A DNA stretch of 41,306 bases from Opitutia bacterium UBA7876 (GTDB lineage: Bacteria > Verrucomicrobiota > Verrucomicrobiia > Opitutales > Seribacteraceae): contig DLRY01000026.1 of the NCBI GenBank assembly GCA_002500665.1, forward strand, positions 1-41,306, given 5' to 3'. Positions 14,725 to 23,224 of the stretch are shown piece after piece (the stretch's first letter is position 1; the number at the start of each line of letters is the position of its first letter). The translations under genes were made by a program, and so were the position numbers. The notes beneath the pieces are model-generated. The model had not been told where the DNA came from, did not search any database, and saw nothing but the letters and a program-made list of their open reading frames with translations.

Positions 14725-16953
14725 ATGCCCTCGAAAACAAGCATTGCATACACCAAAACGGATGAGGCTCCGGCCTTGGCGACCTATTCCCTGCTACCGA
14801 TCCTGGAGGCCTTCACCAAAAACACGGGAATCGAGTTCGAGCTTAAGGATATTTCACTCGCCGGACGCATCCTGGCCCAGTTCCCCAATTGTCTCGAGCC
14901 GGGCCAGAGGGTCCCGGATGCGCTTGCCGAGCTAGGTGAGCTGGCTACCCGCCCGGAAGCCAATATCATCAAACTCCCCAATGTTTCCGCATCGGTGCCT
15001 CAGCTTCAAGCCGCCGTCAAGGAACTGCAGGAAAAAGGGTTTCCCGTTCCGGAATTCAAGGATGAACCCCAAAGCGAGGAGGAGCGGGCCGTTCGCTCAA
15101 GCTATGCAAAAGTACTCGGATCAGCCGTCAATCCCGTCCTGCGGGAAGGAAACTCGGATAGGCGGGTCGCCAGGCCCGTCAAGGAATATGCCCGTAAGAA
15201 CCCCCATTCGATGGGTTCATGGGAAAGCGACTCCAAAACACACGTGTCCCACATGCCGGCGGGGGACTTTCACGGAAGCGAAAAATCGGTCGTCATCGGC
15301 AAAGAGTCCAGCGTAACGATCGAGTTCGTCGACGCAGCCGGCAACTCCTCCATTCTCAAGGAAGGGCTTGCCCTCCTTGAGGGCGAGGTCATCGACGCCG
15401 CAGTGATGAACAGAAACGCCCTTCGATCGTTCCTCGCCGAACAACTCGATGAGGCCATCGATCAGGACGTGCTCTTCTCTCTGCACATGAAAGCCACCAT
15501 GATGAAGGTCTCCGACCCCATCATCTTCGGGCATTGCGTGGAAGCCTACCTCGCTGACTTCCTCGAAGTCCATGGGGACGCCCTGCGGGACGCCGGATTC
15601 AACCCCAACAACGGGTTAAGCGACCTCTACCGTGTCCTTGCAAACATCGACGAGCAACGAAGGGAATCCATGGAGAACGACCTCCGGGAGCAAATCGGAC
15701 GACGACCTCATCTTGCAATGGTCGACTCCGACAAGGGTATCACCAACCTTCACGTGCCCAGCGACGTCATCATCGATGCCTCTATGCCCGCCATGATTCG
15801 CACCTCCGGTCGGATGTGGGGCCCGGACGGGAACCCCAAGGACACCAAGGCCGTAATTCCCGACCGCAACTACGCCGGGGTCTATCAAGCCACGATCGAT
15901 TTCTGCAAGGAAAACGGGGCCTTCGACGTCTCTACCATGGGAAACGTATCGAACGTTGGCCTCATGGCAAAGAAGGCGGAGGAGTATGGCTCGCACGACA
16001 AGACCTTCGAGATCAAGCAACCCGGGACCGTCCGGGTCGTGGACCATGCGGGCGTCGAACTCCTCAGCCACGAGGTAGAAACCGGCGACCTCTGGCGGAT
16101 GTGCCAGACCAAGAAGATCGCCATCGTGGACTGGATCAAGCTTGCCATAACGCGTTCCCGCCAAAGCGGCCATTCGGTCATCTTCTGGCTCGACGCAAAC
16201 AGACCCCACGACGCCAACCTGATTGGATACCTCGAGTCCGAGCTCGAGAAGATTGATACCGATGGGCTCGAGGTGCTCGTCCTCGCCCCTATCGAGGCAA
16301 CCCGGGCAACCTGTCGACGAGTCAAGGACGGCATGGACGTCATTTCAGCCACCGGCAACGTCCTACGGGACTATCTTACCGACCTCTTTCCCATCCTCGA
16401 GCTGGGCACCAGCGCCAAGATGCTCTCCATCGTTCCCCTCCTCGCCGGAGGTGGCCTCTTTGAAACGGGGGCTGGGGGATCGGCCCCCAAGCACGTTCAG
16501 CAATTTGTGGAGGAAGGACACTTGCGCTGGGATTCCCTCGGCGAATTTCTTGCCATAGGGGTTTCCCTTGAAGACTTGGCCCGAAAATCCGGCAACGCCA
16601 AGGCCGCCGTTTTGGCCGACTCACTCAATGATGCCATCGGAAAGTTTCTCGATGAAAACAGGTCGCCCTCCCGCAAAGTGAATGAACTGGATAACCGCGG
16701 CAGTCACTTTTACCTCGCTCTCTACTGGGCGGAAGCCCTTGCAGCCCAAGATGAGGACCCCGATTTGGGCGGTCGCTTCTCGCCCATCCGGGATGCTCTC
16801 ATGCAGGAGGAGGAATCCATTATCCGCGAGCTAAACGATGCCCAAGGCTCGCCCGTTGACCTGGGTGGATACTTCTTGCCCGACGTGGAAAAGGTTTCCT
16901 CCGCCATGCGCCCCAGCCGGACCTTCAATGAAATCCTTTCCCGTCTCGGCTGA
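14725..16953 (+). CDS. icd: Isocitrate dehydrogenase, NADP-dependent, monomeric type
   Basis: TCA-cycle enzyme of 742 residues converting isocitrate and NADP to 2-oxoglutarate, CO2 and NADPH. The size and the typical start (SIAYTKTDEAPALATYSLLP) mark the monomeric class rather than the ~420-residue dimeric class. Conserved segments include the N-terminal ISLAGRILAQFP, the NSDRRVARPVKEYARKNPHS active-site block and FWLDANRPHDANLI. The sequence is full length with no frameshift. A non-coding gap of 120 bases precedes it, without an obvious promoter or Shine-Dalgarno sequence. Confidence 0.97.
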   Translation: MPSKTSIAYTKTDEAPALATYSLLPILEAFTKNTGIEFELKDISLAGRILAQFPNCLEPGQRVPDALAELGELATRPEANIIKLPNVSASVPQLQAAVKELQEKGFPVPEFKDEPQSEEERAVRSSYAKVLGSAVNPVLREGNSDRRVARPVKEYARKNPHSMGSWESDSKTHVSHMPAGDFHGSEKSVVIGKESSVTIEFVDAAGNSSILKEGLALLEGEVIDAAVMNRNALRSFLAEQLDEAIDQDVLFSLHMKATMMKVSDPIIFGHCVEAYLADFLEVHGDALRDAGFNPNNGLSDLYRVLANIDEQRRESMENDLREQIGRRPHLAMVDSDKGITNLHVPSDVIIDASMPAMIRTSGRMWGPDGNPKDTKAVIPDRNYAGVYQATIDFCKENGAFDVSTMGNVSNVGLMAKKAEEYGSHDKTFEIKQPGTVRVVDHAGVELLSHEVETGDLWRMCQTKKIAIVDWIKLAITRSRQSGHSVIFWLDANRPHDANLIGYLESELEKIDTDGLEVLVLAPIEATRATCRRVKDGMDVISATGNVLRDYLTDLFPILELGTSAKMLSIVPLLAGGGLFETGAGGSAPKHVQQFVEEGHLRWDSLGEFLAIGVSLEDLARKSGNAKAAVLADSLNDAIGKFLDENRSPSRKVNELDNRGSHFYLALYWAEALAAQDEDPDLGGRFSPIRDALMQEEESIIRELNDAQGSPVDLGGYFLPDVEKVSSAMRPSRTFNEILSRLG

Positions 16954-16998
16954 CGCGTCGCTCCCCTTTGCTCGTCCATCGCCTAAACTCATAGACAA

Positions 16999-18558
16999 AT
17001 GAAAAGCTCCTGCACATTGCTCCTCGGGCTGACCCTTGGTTTCCTTTCCTCTTTTGCGAAGAAGCCCAACGTTCTGTTTATTCTGATCGACGACATGGGC
17101 TGGAAGGACCTCGGCAACGAAGGATCTGCTTTCTATGAGAGTCCCCACGTCGACCGTATCGCCAAGGAGGGCATGAAATTTACACGGGGCTACGCGACCT
17201 GCCAAGTCTGCAGTCCCTCCCGGGCGAGCATCGTTACCGGCAAATACCCGACCAACCATGGGATCACGACCTGGATCGGGGATCGCTCGGGTGAGGCGTG
17301 GCGCGGAGCCAACCGACACGACAGCCACCTGCCCCCGGAATACGAGCGGAACCTCAGGGCCTCCGAGATTACCTTGGCCGAGGCCATGAAGGACGCCGGC
17401 TACAAGACCTTCTTCGCAGGAAAATGGCACCTCGGGAGCAAGGGCTCCTGGCCCACCGACCATGGCTTCGAGATCAACAAGGGCGGATGGGACGTGGGAG
17501 GCCCGCGCGGGGGATTTTTCTCGCCCTGGCAAAACCCCAACCTGGAATCCGGTCCGGCCGGTGAATCCCTCACCCTCCGCCTCGGGCGTGAGACCGCCGA
17601 ATTCATCGAGGCCCACAAGGACCGCCCCTTTCTGGCTTACCTTTCCTTCTACACGGTTCACGGCCCGATCCAGACCACCCAAGCTCTTTGGAAGAAATAC
17701 CGGGACAAGGCTGAGAAAATGGGGCTCGCCAAGGAACGCTTTCTCTTCGACCGTCGCCTCAACGTCCGCCAAGTTCAGGACTGTCCGATCTATGCGGGCA
17801 TGATCGAACTGATGGACGACGCCATCGGAACGGTCCTGGACAAACTGGACGAACACGGCCTGGACGAGAACACCATCGTCTGCTTCACCTCCGACAACGG
17901 CGGCGTCTCCTCGGGAGATGCCTACGCTACCTCCAACCTCCCCCTCCGTGGCGGCAAGGGACGTCAATGGGAAGGCGGTATCCGCGAACCCTTCTACCTG
18001 AAGGCTCCTGGGATAACCCGGCCCGGATCCACCAGCGACACGCCTGTAAGCGGGATCGACTGGTACCCCACCCTACTCGAGCTATGCGGCGTTCCCATTC
18101 CCACCAAGCAAAAAGTCGATGGCGTCAGCTTGGTTCCTCTTCTCAAGGGAGGAAAAATTGGGTACCGGCCTCTCTACTGGCACTACCCCCATTACGGCAA
18201 CCAGGGCGGCGAGCCAAGCTCTATGATCATGGAGGGAGACTGGAAGCTCATTCACTACCACGAGGACGGACGGGACGAGCTCTACCACCTAGGCAGGGAC
18301 CAGGCCGAGCAGAAAGACCTCATTGCCAGGGAATCAAAAAGGGCCGGGCAAATGAGAAAGCGGCTCGACGCCTGGCTGAAGGAAACCAAAGCCAAGTTTC
18401 CCAGCAAGGACGAACGGCATGACCCCGCCAAGCGTTCCTCCCGTTGGAAAAGCATCGAGACTACCGGCAAGCAAAGGCTTGAGAAACAGCACGCCGGCTT
18501 TCTCAAGGCCGACTACAAGCCGAACAAAGACTGGTGGGGAAGCTCGGCCAAGGACTAA
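16999..18558 (+). CDS. Secreted sulfatase (formylglycine type I)
   Basis: Arylsulfatase-family hydrolase of 519 residues. A signal peptide (KSSCTLLLGLTLGFLSSFA) is followed by PNVLFILIDDMGW with metal Asp31 and Asp32. The formylglycine signature CSPSRAS begins at Cys71 (C-x-P-S-R), to be activated by a formylglycine-generating enzyme not in this window. FFAGKWHLGSKG carries the conserved Lys-Trp-His. Ca-binding TSDNGG appears later. The C-terminal subdomain ends with a basic tail. In marine PVC bacteria such enzymes desulfate algal or host polysaccharides, but the substrate cannot be deduced here. Its TAA stop interlocks with the rdgB stop (CTAA at 18555-18558). Confidence 0.95.
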   Translation: MKSSCTLLLGLTLGFLSSFAKKPNVLFILIDDMGWKDLGNEGSAFYESPHVDRIAKEGMKFTRGYATCQVCSPSRASIVTGKYPTNHGITTWIGDRSGEAWRGANRHDSHLPPEYERNLRASEITLAEAMKDAGYKTFFAGKWHLGSKGSWPTDHGFEINKGGWDVGGPRGGFFSPWQNPNLESGPAGESLTLRLGRETAEFIEAHKDRPFLAYLSFYTVHGPIQTTQALWKKYRDKAEKMGLAKERFLFDRRLNVRQVQDCPIYAGMIELMDDAIGTVLDKLDEHGLDENTIVCFTSDNGGVSSGDAYATSNLPLRGGKGRQWEGGIREPFYLKAPGITRPGSTSDTPVSGIDWYPTLLELCGVPIPTKQKVDGVSLVPLLKGGKIGYRPLYWHYPHYGNQGGEPSSMIMEGDWKLIHYHEDGRDELYHLGRDQAEQKDLIARESKRAGQMRKRLDAWLKETKAKFPSKDERHDPAKRSSRWKSIETTGKQRLEKQHAGFLKADYKPNKDWWGSSAKD

Positions 18559-19160
18559 GCCACTTCCTTGCCCAGCCAGTCGACCAGCTTGACCAAGGCC
18601 CGTGCCCGGTGACTGATTCTGGCTTTCTCCTCAAGGGATATCTCGGCAAAGGTGGACTCGCTTTCGTCGGGCAGGAAAAGCGGATCGTATCCAAAGCCAC
18701 CGGTTCCCCTCCTTTCTTCCAGAAGGAGTCCCCCGCAAGACCCGGAAAAGGTTTCCTCCAGCCCATCCCCCACAAGGGCAAGCACACAGCGGAAACGGCA
18801 CGCCCGTCGCTCCTTGGGGACCTCCCTCATTTCCTCAAGCACCTTGTCGTTATTGGCCTCGTCGTCACAGTCAGTCCCCGCATAGCGGGCTGAGATAACG
18901 CCAGGGCGCCCGCCTAGGGCATCGATCTCGATTCCGCTGTCGTCGGCCAGGAACCAGCCATCCCGCGGACCAACCGAGCTAAGCCCCTCGGCCTTCAGCA
19001 AAGCGTTTGCCTTGAAAGTCGAACCGGTCTCCTCCACCTCGGGCATGCCACCGATCTCGCCCGGCCCCCTTACGCGTATCGGCAGGCCCGCGTCCTCGAG
19101 GGCGGCTTGCAGTTCGTGGAGTTTGTGGGCGTTGCCCGATGCCAGATAGATCGTCTTCAT
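18555..19160 (-). CDS. rdgB: Non-canonical purine NTP pyrophosphatase (RdgB/HAM1)
   Basis: 201-residue housecleaning enzyme that hydrolyses dITP, ITP and XTP to monophosphates so they are not incorporated into DNA or RNA. The family start YLASGNAHKLHELQAAL, the catalytic DDSGIEIDALGGRPGVISAR block at about residues 72-91 and the substrate-specificity GFGYDPLFLPD and SHRARA segments are all present. The start at 19160 overlaps the ribD stop by 4 bases, so it is translationally coupled to ribD. It ends convergently with the sulfatase gene, the two stops sharing bases. Confidence 0.95.
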   Translation of the reverse strand: MKTIYLASGNAHKLHELQAALEDAGLPIRVRGPGEIGGMPEVEETGSTFKANALLKAEGLSSVGPRDGWFLADDSGIEIDALGGRPGVISARYAGTDCDDEANNDKVLEEMREVPKERRACRFRCVLALVGDGLEETFSGSCGGLLLEERRGTGGFGYDPLFLPDESESTFAEISLEEKARISHRARALVKLVDWLGKEVA

Positions 19161-20269
19161 AAAAAACCGTGGTTCAGGTGGTCCTCGCCCAGCGTTTGCT
19201 CGATCGCATCCTTCAGAGGATACCTTGAAAGATCGGGGCCGGGCAAAGCATCGGGGCCGTCAAAGACCTTCGGGGCCCGGTAACGGAAAAGGTAGTCCGC
19301 CTCACCCTCGGCGAGTATGGAACGGGCCAACTGCGGGCCACCCTCGCAATAGAGGCCGTTCAAGCTCAACTCCCGCAGCAGGAGACGCAGGGAGGCAGGA
19401 GGAATCCTTCCATCCTTCCTGGCATCGGTCCGCCACAGTCTCACGCCCAGTTCCTCCGCGCTCTTGAGCCTCGACTCCTTCCCCTCCTCGTCCCGGGAAG
19501 TCACTACGATGGTACGGTCGGCAAACTCGTCCGAATAGAGCCTCCTCCTGGAAAGGTTCTCGGAGAAACTCGAGAGTGAGCCGTCCACGACGATGCGGAC
19601 TGGGGACCAAGCCAGGCCTTCGATCCTCGCGGTCAGGCTGGGATCGTCGCAGGCGACCGTTCCCGCACCTACGCAAATGGCTGGGAAAAGACGGCGCCAT
19701 ATCATGACGTCGCCTAGGGCATCCTCTCCCGTGACGGCGCTTCGGACTCCCTGTTTTTCCGCCACCATCCCGTTCGAGGTTTCCGCAATCTTGAGGGCAA
19801 CGAGCGCCTCGCCGGTAGTCACTTTATGATTGAAGATGAAATTCAGGCGGGAGGCTCGGCGGGCGAATTCATCCTCCGCCGCCTCCACCCGGATGCCGGC
19901 GGCCCGCAGGAGATCCAGCCCTCGGCCGGCATGCAAGGGGTTGGGATCCTCGCATCCCACGATTACCGTCCCGATTCCGGAACCGATGATGGCATCCGTG
20001 CAGGGCGGGGTTCGACCGCTCGTCGAGCAGGGCTCGAGACTGACGAAGAGAGCGGCGCCCTCCCTAGGCTTTCGCCCCAGGTTGCGCAACGCCTCCACCT
20101 CCGCATGGGCGCAACCGGCCGAGCTATGAAACCCCTCCGCCACGATCTCTCCACCCTCCACCACCAAGGCCCCGACCATTGGGTTGGGATGGGTTTTCCC
20201 CCACCCCTGACGGGCCAACTCAAGGCTCCTCTCAAGGAGGCTGCGGACGTTCTCTGGCTCAAGGTCCAT
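19157..20269 (-). CDS. ribD: Riboflavin biosynthesis deaminase/reductase RibD
   Basis: Bifunctional enzyme of 370 residues. The N-terminal cytidine-deaminase-like domain has THPNPMVGALVVE, the zinc His in HAE at 55-57, and PCSTSGRTPPC with zinc ligands Cys81 and Cys90. The C-terminal reductase domain (about 145-370) has VALKIAETSNGMVAE, then VGAGTVACDDPSLT and LYCEGGPQLA. It converts the GTP-cyclohydrolase product to 5-amino-6-ribitylamino-uracil phosphate. I chose the ATG at 20269, just downstream of the xth stop; a longer form from 20332 would overlap xth. No Shine-Dalgarno is visible. No other rib gene is in the window. Confidence 0.93.
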   Translation of the reverse strand: MDLEPENVRSLLERSLELARQGWGKTHPNPMVGALVVEGGEIVAEGFHSSAGCAHAEVEALRNLGRKPREGAALFVSLEPCSTSGRTPPCTDAIIGSGIGTVIVGCEDPNPLHAGRGLDLLRAAGIRVEAAEDEFARRASRLNFIFNHKVTTGEALVALKIAETSNGMVAEKQGVRSAVTGEDALGDVMIWRRLFPAICVGAGTVACDDPSLTARIEGLAWSPVRIVVDGSLSSFSENLSRRRLYSDEFADRTIVVTSRDEEGKESRLKSAEELGVRLWRTDARKDGRIPPASLRLLLRELSLNGLYCEGGPQLARSILAEGEADYLFRYRAPKVFDGPDALPGPDLSRYPLKDAIEQTLGEDHLNHGFL

Positions 20270-20280
20270 GTAAGGAGGAT

Positions 20281-21066
20281 TCAGGCGAGGGAAAGCTCCA
20301 AGCCGACGGGGCAATGGTCCGAGCCCTCCCATTCCGGGAGAATATAGGCTTCGCGGACGGAAGTCGCAAGGTCCTCGGAAACGATGAAGTAATCGATTCT
20401 CCAGCCCACGTTCCTAGCCCTTGCCCCGCTCCGGTAGGACCACCAGGAATAGGCATTCTCCCGATCGGGATAAAGATGGCGGAAGGAATCGAGAAATCCC
20501 TCCGCCAGCAAGTTGGAAAGGCCTTCCCGCTCCTCGTCCGTAAAGCCGGCGTTGCGGCGATTGGACTTCGGGTTTGCCAAGTCGATCTCGCGGTGGGCTA
20601 CGTTGAGGTCTCCGCAAAGGACGACCGGTTTGTCCTTGCCCAGGTCGATCAGGTAATTCTTGAGATCCGGGTCCCAGGAATCGTAGCGGTAGGATAACCT
20701 CGAGAGGTCGCCCTTGGAGTTGGGAACGTATACGTTGACCAGAAAGAAGCCGTCGAACTCGCAAGTGATGACCCTTCCTTCCCCCGCATGCTTCCCACCC
20801 GGAAAGTCCTCGCTCACGGAAAGGGGCATCTCTCGTGAGAAGACGGCCGTCCCCGAATAGCCGTTTTTATCCGCCAAATGGTAATGGGTAAAGGCATAGC
20901 CGAAATCCTCCTCGGGGATTGCGCTCGGGTTGAGCTTGACCTCCTGGAGGCAGAGAAAGTCCGGCCCTCGCTCCTCGATGAAGCGGTCGAAGGTCTTTGA
21001 CCTGCACGCCCGCAGGCCGTTCACGTTCCAGGATACGAGGTCCAAGGTAGATTTTTGAGTAGTCAT
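20281..21066 (-). CDS. xth: Exodeoxyribonuclease III / AP endonuclease
   Basis: 261-residue Mg-dependent nuclease of the exonuclease III family, acting at abasic sites and 3' blocked ends in base excision repair. Motifs: SWNVNGLRA at the N-terminus, LCLQEVKL with the metal Glu, VNVYVPNSKG with the catalytic Tyr, GDLNVAHREIDLANPKSN with the Asp/Asn pair and the C-terminal GSDHCPVGLELSL with the catalytic Asp-His. Full length and apparently active. It is first in a row with ribD and rdgB on the minus strand and divergent from efp. Confidence 0.95.
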   Translation of the reverse strand: MTTQKSTLDLVSWNVNGLRACRSKTFDRFIEERGPDFLCLQEVKLNPSAIPEEDFGYAFTHYHLADKNGYSGTAVFSREMPLSVSEDFPGGKHAGEGRVITCEFDGFFLVNVYVPNSKGDLSRLSYRYDSWDPDLKNYLIDLGKDKPVVLCGDLNVAHREIDLANPKSNRRNAGFTDEEREGLSNLLAEGFLDSFRHLYPDRENAYSWWSYRSGARARNVGWRIDYFIVSEDLATSVREAYILPEWEGSDHCPVGLELSLA

Positions 21067-21155
21067 CGAATTTTCAATCTCTTATAAGGAAATCGTAACA
21101 TTGGGTCGAATCACTACCCAAGATTCTAGGCACTCGACAAGAAAAAGAAATCAAC

Positions 21156-21713
21156 ATGGCTTCACCTACTGATATCCGCAAGGGTCGCGTTATCGTCTAC
21201 CAAGGCGCCCCGCACCTCGTTCTCGAAATGCTTCACCGCACCCAGGGCCGCCAAGCCGGGTTCGTCCAGACGACCCTGAGGAATCTTCAGAGCGGTTCGA
21301 CTACGACCACGAAATTCCGTTCCACGGACAACGTCGAGTTCCTCCATACCACCACCCAGAAGCTAGAATACAGCTACAAGGATGCGGAAGGACATCACTT
21401 CATGGACCTTGAAACTTACGAGGACACCGTTCTCCCAATTGAAATCATCGGGGACGACGATTGCTTTCTGGTAGAGGGTAACGGCTACGACATCCTTCTC
21501 GTCGACGGTCAAGCCGTGCGGCTCGAGCTCCCTGCCTCCGTGGAAGCCAAGGTAACCGAGGCTCCGGACGCAATCCGGGGGGATACCGCTGGAAACGTGC
21601 TCAAGCCCGTGACCATTACCTCCGGGATTACCGTTCAGGTGCCGCTCTTCATCAAGAAGGACGACGTCATTAAGATCAGTACGAGCGACAGGTCCTACCT
21701 GGGCCGGGTCTAG
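21156..21713 (+). CDS. efp: Translation elongation factor P
   Basis: 185-residue factor that relieves ribosome stalling at polyproline stretches. All three beta-barrel domains are present: the KOW-like N-terminal domain (DIRKGRVIVYQGAPHLVLEM), the middle OB domain (TVLPIEIIGDDDCFLVEGNG) and the C-terminal OB domain (VTITSGITVQVPLFIKKDDV ending YLGRV). The loop that carries the modified residue reads HRTQGRQAGF, with Arg where E. coli has Lys34, so it would fit an Arg-modified (EarP-like) or unmodified EF-P rather than an EpmA substrate. No modification enzyme is encoded nearby. Confidence 0.95.
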   Translation: MASPTDIRKGRVIVYQGAPHLVLEMLHRTQGRQAGFVQTTLRNLQSGSTTTTKFRSTDNVEFLHTTTQKLEYSYKDAEGHHFMDLETYEDTVLPIEIIGDDDCFLVEGNGYDILLVDGQAVRLELPASVEAKVTEAPDAIRGDTAGNVLKPVTITSGITVQVPLFIKKDDVIKISTSDRSYLGRV

Positions 21714-21725
21714 GGCAAGCCCTAC

Positions 21726-21741
21726 TCCCGCCCGTGCGGGA
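21726..21741. terminator. Hairpin between convergent efp and deoA-like genes
   Basis: TCCCGC (21726-21731), loop CCGT, GCGGGA (21736-21741). The stem has no following T run on either strand, so its role as a terminator is uncertain, but its position between two convergent stops fits. Confidence 0.3.
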
Positions 21742-21757
21742 AGGGGCTAAAGTCAGC

Positions 21758-23086
21758 CTAAGCCACCCGCTCGACTACGAGTGGAGCCGGGTTCGGACGC
21801 TTAGGAGCAAGACGATAGGATGCCTTGAAATACTCCATGGCCGCATTGAGGCGCTTCTCGTCGTTGTAGTGAATGATCATGAGGGGTTCCCCCTGCTTCA
21901 TCTGGGTTCCGACCTTGCACAGGCCGTCCACCCCGGAAGCGGGATCGAATTTCTTTCCATCGCCATGGGCCAGAATCTGCACGCCCCTCGCCAACTGGCC
22001 GGCGTCGATAGTATGGACGTAGCCGCGCTTGGGTGCGGGAAGCTTCTTTGTATGCTTGGCCGTGGGAAGCTTTTCCGGATCGTCGATGACCTTGCTGTTT
22101 CCTCCCTGATACTCAATGACTTCCTTGAACTTCTCCAAGGCAGTACCATCTTCGAGATGCTTGCGTACGGTCTGCTTGGCCGAAAGAGTTGAACCCGCCA
22201 CGCCGGCAAGGCGGACGATCTCCATGCCCAGCTTCATAACCAGATCCTGAAGGTCCTCGGGTCCCTCGCCTTTCAGCAACTCAATTGCCTCCTTGATCTC
22301 CAGCGAGGCTCCCACGCAACTGCCGAGCGGCTGATTGACGTCCGTCACGAGAGCCACGCAACGCCGCTTGAGGGTTCTCCCCACACGGGTGATGGAACGG
22401 GCCAATTGCTTGGCATCCTCCGCCGACTTTATGAAGGAGCCTTTCCCCCATTTGACGTCGACCACGACTCCCTCCGCGCCGGCGGCGAGCTTTCGGCTCA
22501 AGGTACCGGCCGTGATGAAGGGGATGGATGGAATCGCCCCGATCTTCTTGCGAAGCTCGTAAAGGATCGATTCGACGGGTGAGATCTCCTCGTGCAGCTC
22601 GGCAAAGGCGCAACCGACCTTCCTGACCTGGGCGGAAAAGTCCTCCAGGTCGATCGAGGTACTGATCTTGGGAATGGCGGCCAATTTCTCCCCATTGGAA
22701 GTAAGAAATTCTTCGTCGTCCCCATTCATAAGAGGCATGGCGACGCCCGCGGCGGCCGCCAGGGGGCCGAGAACGAGGGAAGTTTTGTCTCCCACGCCCC
22801 CAGTCGAGTACTTTTCTATCTTGGGACGAGAGACGTCCATCATTTCGATCACTTCGCCGGAAAGCATCATTTCCTCGGCAAATGAAGCGGTTTCCTGGGC
22901 GGACATCCCTTGGAAATAGGTAGCCATGACCCAAGCGGCTTGCTGGAATTCAGGCATTTCCTCGTCGAGGATCGAGTCCACGATAAAGCGGATTTCCTCG
23001 TCGCTAAACTCTCCGCCATCTCTTTTCTTCTCGATGAGGTATGAAAAAGACGGCTTGGTGTCCTTCGATAATTTGGCCTTAGGCAT
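21758..23086 (-). CDS. Divergent thymidine phosphorylase-like protein (DeoA family)
   Basis: 442 residues, the length of E. coli DeoA (440). The fold is recognisable throughout: FSYLIEKKRDGGEFSDEEIRF, KYSTGGVGDKTSLVLGPLAA at 92-111, then AGAEGVVVDVKWGKGSFIKS and ALVTDVNQPLGSCVG. However, several substrate residues known from E. coli DeoA are replaced: His85 is Tyr93, Ser186 is Gly194, Lys190 is Arg198, and phosphate ligands Ser113 and Thr123 are Asn121 and Asn131. The hallmark SGRGLGHTGGTLDKLE motif reads NGDDEEFLTSNGEKLA. Arg171, Lys84 and Ser86 equivalents remain. Activity as a thymidine phosphorylase is therefore doubtful. The ATG at 23086 has an AAGGAG site 9 bases upstream; the longer open frame to 23767 is only antisense of argS. 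Confidence 0.85.
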   Translation of the reverse strand: MPKAKLSKDTKPSFSYLIEKKRDGGEFSDEEIRFIVDSILDEEMPEFQQAAWVMATYFQGMSAQETASFAEEMMLSGEVIEMMDVSRPKIEKYSTGGVGDKTSLVLGPLAAAAGVAMPLMNGDDEEFLTSNGEKLAAIPKISTSIDLEDFSAQVRKVGCAFAELHEEISPVESILYELRKKIGAIPSIPFITAGTLSRKLAAGAEGVVVDVKWGKGSFIKSAEDAKQLARSITRVGRTLKRRCVALVTDVNQPLGSCVGASLEIKEAIELLKGEGPEDLQDLVMKLGMEIVRLAGVAGSTLSAKQTVRKHLEDGTALEKFKEVIEYQGGNSKVIDDPEKLPTAKHTKKLPAPKRGYVHTIDAGQLARGVQILAHGDGKKFDPASGVDGLCKVGTQMKQGEPLMIIHYNDEKRLNAAMEYFKASYRLAPKRPNPAPLVVERVA

Positions 23087-23095
23087 AATCAGCTG

Positions 23096-23101
23096 CTCCT
23101 T
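23096..23101 (-). promoter_or_regulatory. Ribosome binding site fixing the deoA-like start
   Basis: AAGGAG on the minus strand, 9 bases before the ATG at 23086. It decides the start, because the open frame continues upstream across the argS region. Confidence 0.75.
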
Positions 23102-23132
23102 AAGGTTGGGGGGTATGAAATCAATGCAAAGC

Positions 23133-23162
23133 ACTAATTTATAAGCAAATAAGATAATTAGT
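23133..23162. promoter_or_regulatory. Inverted repeat in the deoA-like/argS divergent region
   Basis: ACTAATT (23133-23139) and AATTAGT (23156-23162) form a 7-bp inverted repeat with a 16-base AT-rich spacer, about 50-75 bases upstream of the deoA-like start and 60-90 upstream of argS. This is operator-like spacing, but no regulator is identified. Confidence 0.3.
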
Positions 23163-23188
23163 CGAGCCTTTTTTATTATCAACGGTTC

Positions 23189-23218
23189 TTGACCCTTGGG
23201 TTCTAATTGCTTGGATAA
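23189..23218 (+). promoter_or_regulatory. Possible argS promoter
   Basis: TTGACC (23189-23194) followed after 17 bases by TGGATA (23212-23217). Transcription would begin at or next to the argS ATG (23225), and no Shine-Dalgarno precedes that ATG, so the message may be leaderless. Confidence 0.35.
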
Positions 23219-23224
23219 CCTCCG

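Noticed and set aside
16831..17967. 378-residue minus-strand frame across icd end and the sulfatase
   Set aside because: Runs through two well-supported genes on the other strand and has shadow-type composition.
20271..20280. TAAGGAGGAT on the plus strand looks like a perfect Shine-Dalgarno site
   Set aside because: No coding region follows it on the plus strand; the plus frames there are antisense to xth.
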